From: Ramazzottius varieornatus
Taxonomy: Eukaryota; Tardigrada; Eutardigrada; Parachela; Ramazzottiidae
Direction of reading: 5' to 3'
Length of the DNA stretch: 64,000 nucleotides
Assembly (NCBI GenBank): GCA_001949185.1
Contig: BDGG01000002.1
Location: 3,829,046 to 3,893,045, forward strand
Positions 11,352-23,664 of this stretch are shown here, in pieces. A program made the translations under genes and the position numbers. Within the stretch, counting starts at the first letter, position 1, and every line of letters starts with the position of its first letter. The notes beneath the pieces were generated by a model. The model made no database searches, had not been told where the DNA came from, and worked only from the letters and a program-made list of their open reading frames with translations.

Positions 11352-12819
11352 TTACATTGCCTGCTTCTTAGGCGATACATCTAAAAGATATTTGAAAGTT
11401 TCCGCAGAATTTCCCCCTTCGCTAATTGCCGCCATAGCGGCTTGGCCGAGGTTTTGTGCCGTCATAAAGAATGAGTTCTCCATTAGAGGTGTGTTCCACT
11501 GCGCCACTTGATCGATGATGTCCGTCAGTTCTTCGCGACCTACGATTCGTTCGCCCATCATGTTAACCATGGCGAGTTTTTTCCCGCATCCAATAGCAGA
11601 AACCAGCTCGGCGTTTCCGTGTTGATCGCCCAGCATCGGCTGAAATAGAAACAAAATCAGAATTAATTTCATGATCAAAAGCGTTGCTTTGGTCAGTCGG
11701 TATCACCCAAGCGACGATGGGAACTCCACAAGAGATGCCTTCCAGCGTACTATTCCATCCGCAATGGCTAACAAAGACGCGAACGGCTTTGTGCTTTAGG
11801 ACCGCCTTTTGAGGAGCCCACGGTACAATAAGGTACGGCTTGTTAGGGGAGTCAAACTCAGGCTTGCTAGCTTCTTGTACTTCCGCGGGCAGGAACTTTT
11901 GCTGCGCGGGTCTGAGGGACCAGATGAATGGCCGTTTCAACCCGACCAAAGTGTCAGTGATCTCTTTTATTTGCGCAACATTCGCGACAGCCACCGTACC
12001 GAAGGAGAAATACACGACCGAGCGTTCCGGCTGAGCATCCAGCCATTTCAAGATTTGCTTGGTCTCTCTATAATGTTGGTCATCGTAGATACTTCCATTA
12101 GGTAGGATTGGTCCGATGAACCTGATTTTAAGGTCTTTGAAGTCGGGTCGCGTTTGAACTACAGTTTCGCAGAACGTCGGCTCCAGCGCTTCAAAGGAGT
12201 GGATGAGCACCCCGTCCGTTTGCAATAAAACCTTGTTGAATCGAACGAGCCCGTCCTTCCAGGCCGCGGCCACGGCTATCATGTTGGGATCAGCTTCCTT
12301 TATAATATCATAATCTTCGCTCGAAGTCGGAGTATCCTCTTGGACCCTGAACATCTGCGCGGCAATATAACCGGCCACCGGAGAGAATCCAAAACAGGTG
12401 ATTCCGCTTCGTACAGCGGCCTCGAAAGGAACCGCCCCGAAAATAATGTCAGCGAGGATCACATCCACAGGTGGCATTTCGTGGTTGGATCCATCATTTT
12501 TACTTGAAAGAGGAAGGTTAGAAATGAAACCGTCCAAAAACGCGCAGCATCTGTCCGTTACATCGCACATCACATCAGTCGAAAAGTGCTCATCGAAGAC
12601 GTGGCGTATTCCATCATTCAGGCCAACAAAATTGATGAGGGTTTCTTCCTGGGGTGTCATCATCTTCCGGGTCCGCATATCTTTCAGCAGACTTTCCGAT
12701 ACAGCCAGACTTGCTTGGTGGCCTGTCGCGGCGATCTTGCGTGACAGTTCCAGCAAAGGAGTGATATGCCCGAAAGCTGGATAAGGAAGTAGGAGAAAAT
12801 GTTTTTTGGCTCCTCCCAT
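11352..12819 (-). CDS. UDP-glycosyltransferase, soluble plant-type (UGT copy 2)
   Basis: Paralogue of copy 1 with the same layout. Exon 11707-12819 begins MGGAKKHFLLLPYPAFGHIT and ends in the PSPG box; exon 11352-11639 starts PMLGDQHGNAELVSAIGCGK and ends at TAA, giving about 466 aa. The intron falls at the same place inside the PSPG box as in copy 1. The box reads WAPQKAVLKHKAVRVFVSHC, GWNSTLEGISCGVPIVAW, then the Asp-Gln pair. The start is the ATG 11 bases downstream of an acceptor-like site (TTTTAG at 12831-12836), so a short upstream exon, as in copy 1, is possible. No signal peptide or membrane anchor is seen, so a cytosolic enzyme is inferred. Acceptor substrate cannot be told from sequence; the N-terminal acceptor half differs much more from copy 1 than the C-terminal half. 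Confidence 0.88.
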
Positions 12820-14482
12820 ATCTTTAACATCCTAAAATTCACTGTCAGCGTTTAACACTGTATATAGATGCAAAGTTTTTAGGAAGTTCGAAATCCCATC
12901 AACTTAGTTTTCATGTCGTTGATAGCGTTTTGTATTTTCATCGTTAGAATTTATGCGTGGTTAAAATGGTTATCATGGCTATTCATGGTGCCGGTTAGGA
13001 CACGATGATTTTACCTTGGCTACACCGTTCATCTCGAGAAATTTTCCGAATCGAGAAAATCAGGTAATAGTGGAAACGAGGATGAAGTAATCGAGCCGGA
13101 ACAAAGTTTTTACAAGTGGATCAAGCTTAATAATCGCCTTAGATGACAGAACGACAGATCTGTATCGTGTACCGCAATGCATTTCATCGGGACCTCACAT
13201 GGACAGCCGGCCTGTGTTGTACACTCTATGCAGAGTTTCAGTTCGCAAGAGTTTCACGGTAGTTTGATGTCAGCCTACGATAAGATAGCTAGGGTTTTTG
13301 AAGTTTTCAAACTTCAAAGTTTCTCAAAGTTCAAAGTTCAAGATCATGCAGAAACTAGTAACCGTATGACTTTGCAGTTTGCACCGATGCCGACGAACTG
13401 GTTTCTTCACTGCGTGTATGCAATGGCCTGTTTTCGTCTAATTGACAGGGTGAAACAAGTTTGGACGGATACAACATTTCCATCCATGAGTACAACCCCT
13501 CTATAAAAATTCCCAAGCTTTTGATATTGGTCTTAATGTCGCGTGATGTCCGGTGCTGAAGTATGACCTGCAACTTTTCGGGCAATAATTATCAAAATTC
13601 TTCTGTAAATTTGGTCGACGTCTTTTCTCTTCTTCCCTATGCCGTATGTTGTCCACCAACATCCTTTTTTTTCTGCAGCAGTAGTTGGCCCGTACGTTGA
13701 CAACAGGAAGAGAACGTTGAGTTTAAAACCGCAAGAAGATTCTTTCCTGCTTTTCTGATTTTTTCGCCGCTCCGTCAAAGTTATATGGAGCTCATCGATG
13801 GTGCTGAATTACATGCCGAGCGTGATCGTGCATGCATCTCGAGTATCTGCTGGACACGATGCTACCGACGACTTCTGTGGTCGGTGGTGAGTACCGAAAG
13901 CTTCCGCCGTCTGTCTAAACACGAGCACGAAGATCGGTTATTCTGGCGCTGACTATTGTCATCCTTTCGTACGGTTCCTGGGAAGCGTTCGACTCTAGCA
14001 ATTTAGACGCGTAAGACGTGGTCTCAAGCAATGTAGTTTTATCCCGGGCAGAAGGTGACGATATGGATTATGCCCATCGTCTGGCGTATGCTGGGTTCCC
14101 CTATCATAATCCTTATGAAGATTGCCCTGGTGTCTGTGGCTCTACACGAGCAGGCGGTGCTGATAGTTCTACAAGAGGAGACCGTGCTGCTCATAATATA
14201 TCCCCCCGTCTTCAACTTGATTTCCTGATCGAAGTAAGCCGAGAGTCGAGACAAACGACGGAAGGTGGCGAGCAAGTCCCTTATTCCACGACTATATTCT
14301 CTTTCGGGGATTCAGGGCTGGAAAAAACTGTTGGTTTTATTGCGAGCGCTTTCTGTTGGTGTGATCTAAACCATACAATTTGGCATATTATGTTTCAACC
14401 GGAGAGCGAACCAAACAAAATGTATAGTATGCTAGCAGTAGTCGCCACCTGGGCCTGGAAAACTGTTCTTATATTGACCAAC
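12820..14482. other. Intergenic interval
   Basis: No gene is supported. A small patch at 13295-13350 is built of repeated TTCAAA/GTTCAAAG units. Frames at 14018-14480 on the plus strand lie downstream of the antiporter stop and have no recognisable content. Confidence 0.35.
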
Positions 14483-16996
14483 TCATCTGGATCGCCGCCC
14501 TTGCCGACTTTCGTTAACCTGGTTCGAAGAGCCGCGCCTCCTTACATCGTACTGATCAGCGACGAAACTGCCATTAACAGTCCCCGTGTCTTCATCCTTT
14601 CGGACCGGACCTCGAAGATTGTTGGCAGGTTTGCTATCTCTCGAAGTCGTGGTCGCTGGTGTTACAGCCATCGTCGGTAGCAGCGATGGTTTGTCCAACA
14701 GGTAGCCACCTGTTGCCATCAACAAGACGCCACCTATCGGCGCGAAAAATAGGATGGCCAGCACGGCACAGTTTAGCGTCTGCAACAGAGTAACTCTGAT
14801 GAGGAATTGAAGATAGCTCCAATCACACCGTAGAAAAATGCCAAGTTAAAGGATCGTCGCCGAATCATATTAATAAAACTAGGTAGCTGATTTCATCCTT
14901 ACATCAGCCCCGAGCTGAATGTATTCATAGCTCATGCGATTTTTTGTTGCAATATCCAATGCAGTGGCTCCAATGGCTGCCTGTATAGTTGCCTTCGGAA
15001 GAAAGCTTATGGCCAGGAACAGGTTTTCTTTCCAGGTAAAACCAAAGCGAAATGTTGCCAGATAGGTGACGAGTAACTGGACTGCGTGCGCAGCGAAAAG
15101 TAATCCTATGAATAGACCTGTGAAAACGAAAACACCGAGCGTCTATACGTACCGACAACAACAAAATGGATCACCGGTAATAGAGAATCGTTTTGCTGTT
15201 GCACGCACCAACTTTGTCTGGTTTCAAGGTTGCGATGTCAACCGCCGCGCCGATCAGTCCGAATAACAGAGGCTGAAGGATGTACCAACAGCTCTTTAAA
15301 GCGGCGGCGATCTTCTGGATACTGTCGCCGTATCCTTTGTGCCTCCATCCACGAGAGGCAACAACAGGTACGATCAGTGCGCCGATAGCTCCGGCACCGG
15401 ACAGGTTCGCGATCTTCGAACCGAAGATACAGAGAGCCCCACTGCATAGTAGCAATACAAAGCGGAATATGGAGGCCGTATCCTGCAAAGTCAAGATGGA
15501 ACTTGGGCATGAGGGTTGTCATTCAGTAAACTTGGATGATTACAACTAAACACATCTTAGTTCGTTACGGTAACTGACATCGTCGCCACTGGGAAAGTAG
15601 ACAAGAATCCAACCAACAAAGATGCCGAACGCGAAACCCACGATGAAGGTCAGGAAGATGGCGGCTATGTTGAATGCCAAACTGCCTGAAAATTATGGAA
15701 AAAGTTATGGTATTATGTTTAGTTGGTTCGTGTTGGTTAAAGTTACCGCACGTACTACCAGTGCAGTGCCTAATTAATAGGCCCTGGCATTATGTACCAT
15801 TGGACAGCGCAACTCCAAGGCAAATACTGTTTCCGCAGATGGCGATGACGTCGCAGATGGTCGCTGCCGCAATAATCAGAGATGGTATACCCTTGCCTTG
15901 ACCAAGCTTTTGCTCTTGGAAAACCAGCATAATGGGAACAATGACCGCTGGCGACACGGCACTGATGAGAAACCTACAAAAGGTCAAGAAGTTCGCGGTC
16001 ATTTCATTATGGGCTACGATGTAGAGCAGGCCGATTGTAGGAACGTGTGCTTCCCTGTTTATATATTAGCGGCAAACGATATGCACAAGCACGTGGGCAG
16101 AGAAAACATCACAACTTAACCCTAATGCCGCGCTGAATAACCATGGGAAGTTGATCATGTAATGAGCTAGAATGGCGATGAAGATGGTAATGCCAAAAGT
16201 AGGCAACAAGGCCAGGCTCATGACGGCTCCCAGTCTTTTCCGGATAGCATCCTGGTCCAGACCGAGGCCTGCTCGCGTCAGTATAACAGTCAAGGCCAGA
16301 TTCCTGTTAAACGCAACGATAAAACTTTTTACTTTTCTTAAGGGCCATTTCATATCCGACGTACCGTAAAACACTGCTCCATTTACTGTCCACGTATCTG
16401 GCAAAATCAATTGGATAAACGTTCCGAAACAGCGCCCCAACAATCAGCATTCCTGCGGCCGAACACATTTTACGTCCCCGATTCGGTAAGTAAAGGTATT
16501 GGATACCGATAACAATTACCAAGTAGTGGTGCCAGACGCATTCGTTCGACGAGCCATCCCGCCGCTAGTCCGACCAGCACGATCATGTATAGTCCCAGCA
16601 CATTTCCATGTAGAAGCATCTGACTACCGAGGACAGACCATAACGCAGCCCATATCATGAATGCCAGGAGGGCCAGAGTTACCAGTCGGGAGACAATGCC
16701 GGTTGGAGGAAGTAAAAGATCATATTTGAGGCGCTGAGCCAGCGGGGCATCTGGCGAAGGTTGCGTATGGGAAGACTTCAAAGCTGGACGAAGCACTTCT
16801 TGTACAGCTTTCTTGACCTTGCCCATGAATCCGACGCCCTCGAAGGTGGAGGTCGTTAATCGTCCCGGCTTCTGGCATTGCTCATTCTTGCAGGTTGGGT
16901 CTGCGCACCGTATACAAAGGTATTTGTTTCCCTCGCTGGCGCGACGCTGATTCATGGTATTGGCATCAATATCGATCTTTGTCGTAAGATCAGTTC
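14483..16996 (-). CDS. SLC9B/NHA-family sodium/proton antiporter
   Basis: Polytopic membrane cation-proton antiporter of the CPA2/NHA family (human SLC9B1/SLC9B2). Eight exons join in frame: 16520-16996, 16365-16452, 16121-16303, 15798-15973, 15579-15685, 15209-15482, 14903-15117, 14483-14779, about 605 codons. The N-terminal cytosolic part has Cys clusters (YLCIRCADPTCKNEQC). Family landmarks follow: GMLIVGALFRNVYPID, ILTRAGLGLD, ISAVSPAVIVPIML, LQPLLFGLIGAAVDIATLKP, FLPKATIQAAIGATALDIA. The ion-site helix reads AAATICDVIAICG where human NHA2 has FDDILAITG, so the first of the two Asp residues is Cys here. The C-tail is Ser/Asn/Arg-rich. The first listed exon begins in phase 1, so an upstream exon is needed; a block with donor at 18179 ending LSHEDTCLHCKNG fits that phase, with an intron of 1.2 kb holding an inverted-repeat element. 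Confidence 0.92.
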
Positions 16997-17022
16997 CTGA
17001 AACACACAACATTATTATAGGG

Positions 17023-17366
17023 TACGAGGTGAACGACATAATTCGGGCATAGTGGTTTTTCACTCGTAATTTGGGCATATCTTTACTCAGCTCCTGCTGC
17101 GCGTAATGAACTGCTTCTTGTTTCCTGAGGTAGACTGCTCCCTTTTCTCGAGGTTTCAATAGGTTTGAGAACAACAAAACGTTGTGGATCACGGGAATTC
17201 GGCGTGGGAGAGACATGGGTCTGTCCAATGTTAAAAAGCCTAATGTTGTATCAACAGGCGTACGATGAGAGATGAATCAAGCGTTGACGATAATGTTCAA
17301 ACTTTTCGCGTTGCCCGAATTATGGTGCGAAAATCGATATGCCCGAATTATGTCGTTTACCTCGTA
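17023..17366. mobile_element. Inverted-repeat element, family A copy 1 (intronic)
   Basis: Begins TACGAGGTGAACGACATAAT then TCGGGCAT and ends with the reverse complement (ATGCCCGAATTATGTCG, TTTACCTCGTA). Length 344 bp, terminal repeats about 28 bp. A second copy lies at 38612-38945 in the first intron of the LRR gene; the two share most of their internal sequence, including a spurious open frame (RKQEAVHYAQQELSKDMPKL here, TKQEALHYAQQEVRKNMPKL there). That frame is not part of the antiporter protein. Non-autonomous DNA transposon. Confidence 0.85.
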
Positions 17367-18499
17367 GGGTAATCTTTTCTATTAAAATTTACAGCGAGGA
17401 AGAGCTCTTGATTTAGTGCAGGGAAGTATCTTCAAATGTCGGGTAGATTAGAATAACGAGCACGGTAATTTCGAGCCCACTTGAACCATGATTGACATGA
17501 AGTACGTAATTTACATCAGTCATTGAATTTCGCAGTTGTAGATCTAGAGTACCGCGTCCCCGCACGAAATTTGTTTGTGTTAATGTATCAAAGGTGAGCT
17601 TGAAGGATAAGCATGACTAAAGAAAGACTGACGTTCCAGTAACGATTGAAAAACTATCGAAACAGTTAACACCTGCCCGGTGGCATCGGAATGCAAGTAT
17701 CTTGGAAGACAACAGTTACTATATTGTTGTCCATCCAGAATCTAAAGTTTCCACTCACCGATAAGTTCTCTCGAAGAGATGGTCGGGTGACGTACTTTGC
17801 GTGGGCAACTCGTCTCAAGTCCGGACCAATGAAAGGATGTCGCGTGTTGCTGCCGGCGTTCTTGTATCTGATTCTTCCTCTAGACCACTTGAAGTGTAGA
17901 CAATAACCGGTGTGTACGAGGATCAGAGTTTGATTGTCAAAAGAAATACTAATCCGATACATTTAAGTGTACTCGGTATTTTTGTAGCAAAAAAGATGCA
18001 TGGCGAATTCCGCATGACAGCTAAAGCGAGCCAAGCGGCAAAAGCTGCGAGCTCGGTCTTGTGAAATGAGTCTCGACGCAACGCGCTGGGTTCCTGCCCG
18101 ACCAGCTTTTCATTGTTGGGCTTCATGATGTTTATATTACTGTTACAGCCCACGAAAACAAATTAAGACAATACTTACCGTTCTTGCAGTGTAAGCAAGT
18201 ATCCTCATGCGAAAGAATGATTTCGATGACTCCATCGAGAGTTCGCTTGCATATCAAGAATCAGCGTTGTGATTCTGGCATGCGCGAGCGCGTCCTGAAC
18301 GTTTGAATTCGGCAAAAGAAAACAGTGGCTCCCCGACGCCGCGCTAACGCAGCACAACATTCTCCTGCTTAGACAGCACATGCAACTAGGTACGCTTTTG
18401 GCTTCAAAGGTACCGGTACAGGGCTTCCGTTTGATGACAGATACTATATTGATTTTGACGGCCACAAAGACACCGAAATCATACTGCTTCATGATCATA

Positions 18500-19210
18500 G
18501 AATCACAGGTCTCGACTTACTCGCCTATAGTTATCGCGTAGAATTCATCATCCTCGATGTAGAACCTGGTGCATCTCCGATAAGTTTCGCGCTGCCAAAT
18601 ATATATAGATTCTTTCAGAAGTGCCAGTCCCACCTTGTTACCTTTTACCTGACCGTACGTGTCCAGTAACTGGAACCAATGGAAACCCTTCCCTTCCATC
18701 GGTTTTTCATCGCGATTGAAGATATAGCACTCTAGAATATACAGTGGCCCCACCAAAAGGTCACGAGCTCGTTTACAGTGAACTGTAATTCGGATCAGCG
18801 TCAAGGAGGTCCAGTTGTCAAGTCTGTAGGACTTCCTGTCCAGAGTCCTCGCTGACGACGGAATCGACGAAGACCAAACGTTGAGCTTTAGCGAGCGGAA
18901 GGGAGGTCTGCTGTACCAAAGTGCCTTTTATGCTGTTCTCCGTAGTTTGTTAGATCGATCCATCCCGGTGTCGCGCTTGATAACGATGCTGGTAGCTTTG
19001 CTTACTTCATGTCTGGTCAAGAACGTCAGCCCTAACTTCCGAAGCTCTTCCTGGTGGTTTCGATCGTCGAGCAGAAGTCCAGTGAGAAATTTTTCACCTT
19101 TGTTCGCGCGCTGGTCCTCGCCGAGCTCCGTTCGAATGAACTCCCGAACGAATTCTGTGAAGTCGACTAACTCGATGCTCCTGTCGCTTGGCCGGAATTC
19201 GAATTAACGA
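18500..19210 (-). CDS. Hypothetical gene, possibly with a C2-like domain
   Basis: Not firmly recognised. The minus strand is open for about 130 codons over 18520-18915, reading LKLNVW, then RLDNWTSLTLIRITVHCKRA, GPLYILECYIFNRDEKP and RFYIEDDEFYAITIG before a donor-like GTAAGT near 18521. The alternation of hydrophobic strands and the LKLNVW motif recall C2 domains, but the calcium-binding Asp pattern is not clear. Upstream, 18998-19200 is open as RPSDRSIELVDFTEFVREFI, then RTELGEDQRANKGEKFLTGL, with a good donor (GTAAGCAA) near 19000; its phase does not match the next block by my reading, so an exon boundary is missed. It lies upstream of the antiporter on the same strand and is presumably a separate gene. 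Confidence 0.35.
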
Positions 19211-20832
19211 AACAGCTCACTGCATTCCTTGTTCAGTCTGAAGAACACGGTTCAGAATTTTCGGATTATGTGTCAAGAAGTATTTGTAATCTAACTGAGG
19301 CTTTGTTCAATATAGCAACGTTGACCCACCGCTGAGGACGAATCCGGGTGAAGATATTGGGGTAGAAACAGATGTGCCGAAGCGACTACGGGTGACCGTT
19401 CACGCGCGAAGGATCCAGCAGATCTTGATGGTCCATCGTCCACGTTGACCAGTAGCAATCTGTAAAATGAAAGTACCCCGTTCAGCAGTCCGTGAACCAG
19501 TGCCAAAATGGTGGAACCAGTGCCGCTCGTGGTAGCCAGTCTGAAGGCGCAGAGTGGAAACTTTACCAGTTTCATCTTGGCGATGGCGGGGGGAACAGCA
19601 TTGGGTTTTGCCGAAATCAGGGGATAGGACTGGGCGCCACGATCGTTCCAAGCTTTCATTACTCGAGCTGAAGGCCTCATATCCGAGAAGACATTCTAAG
19701 AAGTGCCTGACTCCTGAGGAACTGCTGCAGGACTATGTCGGCGTCGTCAGGCTCAGTTTTCGCGGCAAAGCCCCGTTTGCCTCGTTGCCCTCGCAGAATG
19801 GTCAGGAATCCCAGATTCTCGGAAATTTTTTGAAGGCTGAATGCTTGAGTCAAGCAGCTAGACGCGTTGATTCTGATTCAGTCTGCCGACCAACGGACAA
19901 GGGGGGCGCTATCGCAAGAGGGGATTCGATGGCGAACGGTATTGATCAACTAAGCCCGGTAAATTTTGTCAAATCCTGCTGTGCATCTACCTATCCATAG
20001 TACTCGTACCATATTAATATGACCTCCCATCTTCCTGTCACCGCTCAGTACTTTCACAGTTCAAAGTTGCTTGCAATTTACGAGTAAATTTTTGTTGGGT
20101 CTCACATCCGGTCAGTGAGCGGTCACCAAAAGTTGCAACGGCAAACTTTATTGCGCGGAAACCTGAACCAAAGAAATACAGTACATGATAAATAAATAAA
20201 GAGTACGTACGCTTAGCAATGCGTTTGTTGATATACTGGTGGTAGTCTAGCCAGGAAAAACACAGTCGAAATGGTTGCGCATTTGAATCTATTCCACAAC
20301 AGGTAAAGGGTTGCTCAGGTGCGCTCGGAAAGAGGGTTTCAACAGTATCACGGCAAAAAATCAAATCCGCAACTGTAAGATACACGAAGCTACAGAGCAT
20401 AAATGGAGTGCAAAGACAGCGAGATGGATGAAAAAGCCGAAGGAAGGGACACTATAGACTTTACACAGTACTACATAAAACCAGCGAGGTAGCAAGAAGT
20501 GTGTCTTTTTGCCCTACGAAACAGAGATATGGACTCGCTCACCATGCTAAAAATAAGTTATTCGGTGAAAACCCGAAAGCAAAACACAACAGAAGTGATA
20601 TTTTGTTTATGATCGTTTGTGTTTAGTATTCAGCTGTGTGCACACATTCTGTTGAGCAAATGGCGCCTCATGAGGGAGGAAGTGAATGTCTCTCTCCGTG
20701 AAGAAGCCCTTTTCCTATCCGAGATTCACAGCCAAAAAGAAACACCGCGCTTTCGCATTCTGCATCACTTGCTCTTTTGAGAACTCTTGAAGAATATTCC
20801 AAGCTTCCTTCCATGAGACAAGTTCTTCCCGC
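19211..20832. other. Unresolved interval upstream of the hexokinase 3' end
   Basis: A 129-codon frame on the minus strand (19291-19680) contains a hydrophobic stretch (TGSTILALVHGLLNGVL) and overlaps a plus-strand frame at 19554-20000. Neither has a recognisable motif. Nothing is seen from 20000 to 20832 apart from AT-rich sequence where the hexokinase transcript would end. Confidence 0.25.
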
Positions 20833-23340
20833 TCACGTCTTCAGCGTAGCAGCTACAGCCGCTATCAGCGCAGCGCCTTTCCCACTGCCGTCTTCCGACA
20901 ACATCAGCTTGAACTGCAAAAAGAGCGAGAAACATCGATCAAGTAACAACCTTCAATCATGCAGGAAATCTGTCATTTGAAACCATATAATATCATTCAT
21001 GTATAGTGAGAAAGATCCTCCCTCACCTTGCACTTTGGATCGACAAACCGGTTGATTGTCTCCGTCATTAGCTTGTGTACTTTGGGGTGATACTTGTAGA
21101 CGGATCCATCAATGCCCACTGTACACATGGGCCGCTCCATGTGGTTCAAAACAGTGGCGACACCTGAAGAACATTCACCATCAGACGTCCGATATCACAA
21201 AAAAATATCATTAGCAAAAACTAGTTGGAGACACCACTCGAATATCACAGTGAAAACTTTACCTGCACCGGCTAGCGCAGAAGCGCGGGAGGAAACCAAG
21301 GAACAGACATATCTGACGAGTGCTGCATCGTCCCTTGAGGCATTGGTAATGCCCAGTTCATCTTTGAGAATCTTTGCGCCTCGATTGACTTGATCGTCTG
21401 GCTCACTGCGAAGAAAACGCTGTTTATTTTGATTCGCGTCCACAACTTTCTACCATTTCTTCTACCTTTCAATTTCCGAGACATATTTGGTGTAGAAAGA
21501 TTCCTTCTTTTTCAGTACGAGAGGCATCTTTCCTTCGAAAAGCTGGCCTGCTTCGATCAGTTTGAGGAGACACAGGCGGACGATTTCACCGAGGTACATG
21601 CCAGACAGCATCTTCTCATATCTAGACAAGACACCACCAACGTATCAGATGTCCATTTTAGAACCAGTTTCGGCGGCCATAAAAAGAAGCCTAGCTGGCA
21701 CGGCGTACCTCTGGCGTCCTCGGTTTATCGAGTTCTCGTCAAGATGCCGGTCGAAGTCTGTCATGATAAAGTCCAGGGCTCCATCATCACCGAAAGCGCC
21801 CCATTCCATGTTGATGATGACTTCCTTGGGTTCTCCCCTGTCTTCATCCCACAGCTCCACATTTTCCAGCTTCTCCATATAGCAGGCATTGCATCCCGTA
21901 CCTGCGACAAGAAAAACCACACATTTAGATTACCGGCGGCGTCAGACCACATTTGCTCTTCTGAACTCCAACAGTGCACTATAGTTTTTGGCCTACATTA
22001 GTCAGCATTCTGCAACAAGCACGTGAAGCCTTATGGAAAGCACAAAAGACACCATTGCTTTCGGGTACTTAGTCATCAAAAGAAGCGAGGAATAGCAACA
22101 AACTGCCCTCACAGACATTCAGGACGCAATGTGCGGCTGTTGAGCCGAACCACAACTCACCTACAGACAACATCTCTACCACCTGACACGATGACACCTT
22201 ATGTAGGTGCATATCTTCAGTGCAACAAAGCAAACAGCGTGCACCATAGACAAGCACATATGACTGCATTGAGCGAATCCGGCAAGTCGTGAAACGTATG
22301 CATGTGCATGACACACTGGACTACTGCACTGAAGTCCGCGAGCGTTGAGCCCGCTTCCCCAACAGCAGCAGCATAGTTCTTTTATATTGACTGGAGGGTT
22401 CTCGTCTATTCTTCGACCTTCACCGGATTCATCTCCGTCGTTTCCTAAATTCTAACGACATTTCCAAACTTCTTACCGATAATGAGGCCCATATAGCAGG
22501 TGGGTGTCGAGTGTGCGCACGACATTAAGGTGCCAGTCGTGTCGTTTACCACGGCCACAAGATGGACATCAAAGTCCTGTTAAGATAACAAGAATTAGAT
22601 GTGCATCTGCCAAGAAGTGTGACTAACTATCAACCAAGGATATTGATCATTACCCCTCGACGGGTTATGGCTTCTTTCAGCAGGCGAGCAACGTCTTCGC
22701 CTTCGACACCCGACGCACTGAAGCCTTTCGTCCATCTGATTAGCTTGGCCGACGCAAGGCCCATCTGTTTGCAGGGAAATGAAAAGGTAAACCCAAGCGG
22801 AAGTATCTGATCCAGTATTCCTTCAGCCGACATGAAACGGTACATGCAATCCGCGATGTGGTCGAACAACTGCAAAACCAGAATTTCGCCAGGGAACAGC
22901 GAAGAGTTGATTGAGTTACACACTCAGACCCACCAATCAACAACAGGAACATGACGTCATGCTATATCACATTACGTCTAACACAAGCTGTGGATTCAGA
23001 AAAAACAACCTGCTTGTCTTCTTACCCCTGCGCCAGTTCCGGTCATGACTTCCGTCGGAACATTGAAGATCTTGCTGCTCATCTTGACATGTCTGCCTTT
23101 GAGGTCGATGAGGAGGACTCTAAAGTTGGTACCGCCAAGGTCCAGTGCCAAAAACTTGCCCTCCTCTGTGCCTTTCGGAGTGGCGCGCACATAAGTTGGC
23201 AGCATTTTGATCTTGGCAGTCTCATTGGTGTCTTTGCCGAGGCCTTTCTTCATGTTTTCGAGCAATAAGCTCATCACCTTTCGGATCTGATCATCGCTCA
23301 CTCTCAGCGGTTCGGTGATGCTCTGCACCTGAGGCGACCA
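20833..23340 (-). CDS. Hexokinase (single-domain, about 50 kDa type)
   Basis: Phosphorylates glucose with ATP, the first step of glycolysis, in the cytosol. Eight exons join in frame: 23026-23340, 22654-22869, 22477-22576, 21709-21901, 21466-21621, 21263-21405, 21027-21163, 20833-20913, 446 aa plus an unseen N-terminal exon, since 23340 is an acceptor (TTTACAG). Landmarks in order: [20 protein letters not shown] then [16 protein letters not shown] (phosphate 1), [14 protein letters not shown] (sugar-binding), [14 protein letters not shown] with the catalytic Asp, [63 protein letters not shown] (adenosine site) and [20 protein letters not shown]. All key positions are present. One catalytic unit fits the invertebrate form and not the duplicated 100-kDa vertebrate form. 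The missing first exon should lie between 23341 and about 24800. Confidence 0.95.
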
Positions 23341-23564
23341 CTGTAAAAAAAACAGACGGAAATCTTTAGCCACAACCCACAGATGGGAAGGTGCAGAAAA
23401 CCAACATTTGGGAGAAATCCCCCAGAAAATGTTTATCCATCACCAGCCTTATTCAGATGGGACATGGGTATAAAGCAACGTGGAACGGCTCGCCCCGATG
23501 GTAGACAGAGCAAGCCGTTGCCTAAAGCATACTGCAACCTACCTGTTCTCAATATGCCTGTCCA

Positions 23565-23664
23565 GCACGCTTTGACTTTTGACCGCCCCTTGTGGCCACG
23601 TTACTGTAGTGGCGCACACAAGGGGCCAAAATCAATACATCAATCAAGTCAAAACGTGCCAAGT
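23565..23664. repeat. Inverted repeat with nested arms
   Basis: Inner arms CCCCTTGTGGCCAC and GTGGCGCACACAAGGGG pair around a short loop (ACTGTA); outer parts GCACGCTTTGACTT and AAGTCAAAACGTGCC also pair, with unpaired bases between. It has the form of a miniature inverted-repeat element. No other copy was noticed in the window. Confidence 0.45.

Noticed and set aside
14018-14680. 220-codon plus-strand frame
   Set aside because: Overlaps the last antiporter exon in antisense and has no recognisable domain.
17040-17228. Open frame starting MDRPMSLPRRIPVIHN as the N-terminus of the antiporter
   Set aside because: It lies inside the family A inverted-repeat element, is shared with the copy at 38612, and is separated from the first real exon by a good acceptor at 16997.
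19554-20000. 148-codon plus-strand frame
   Set aside because: No domain, overlaps an equally open minus-strand frame; kept only as part of an unresolved interval.
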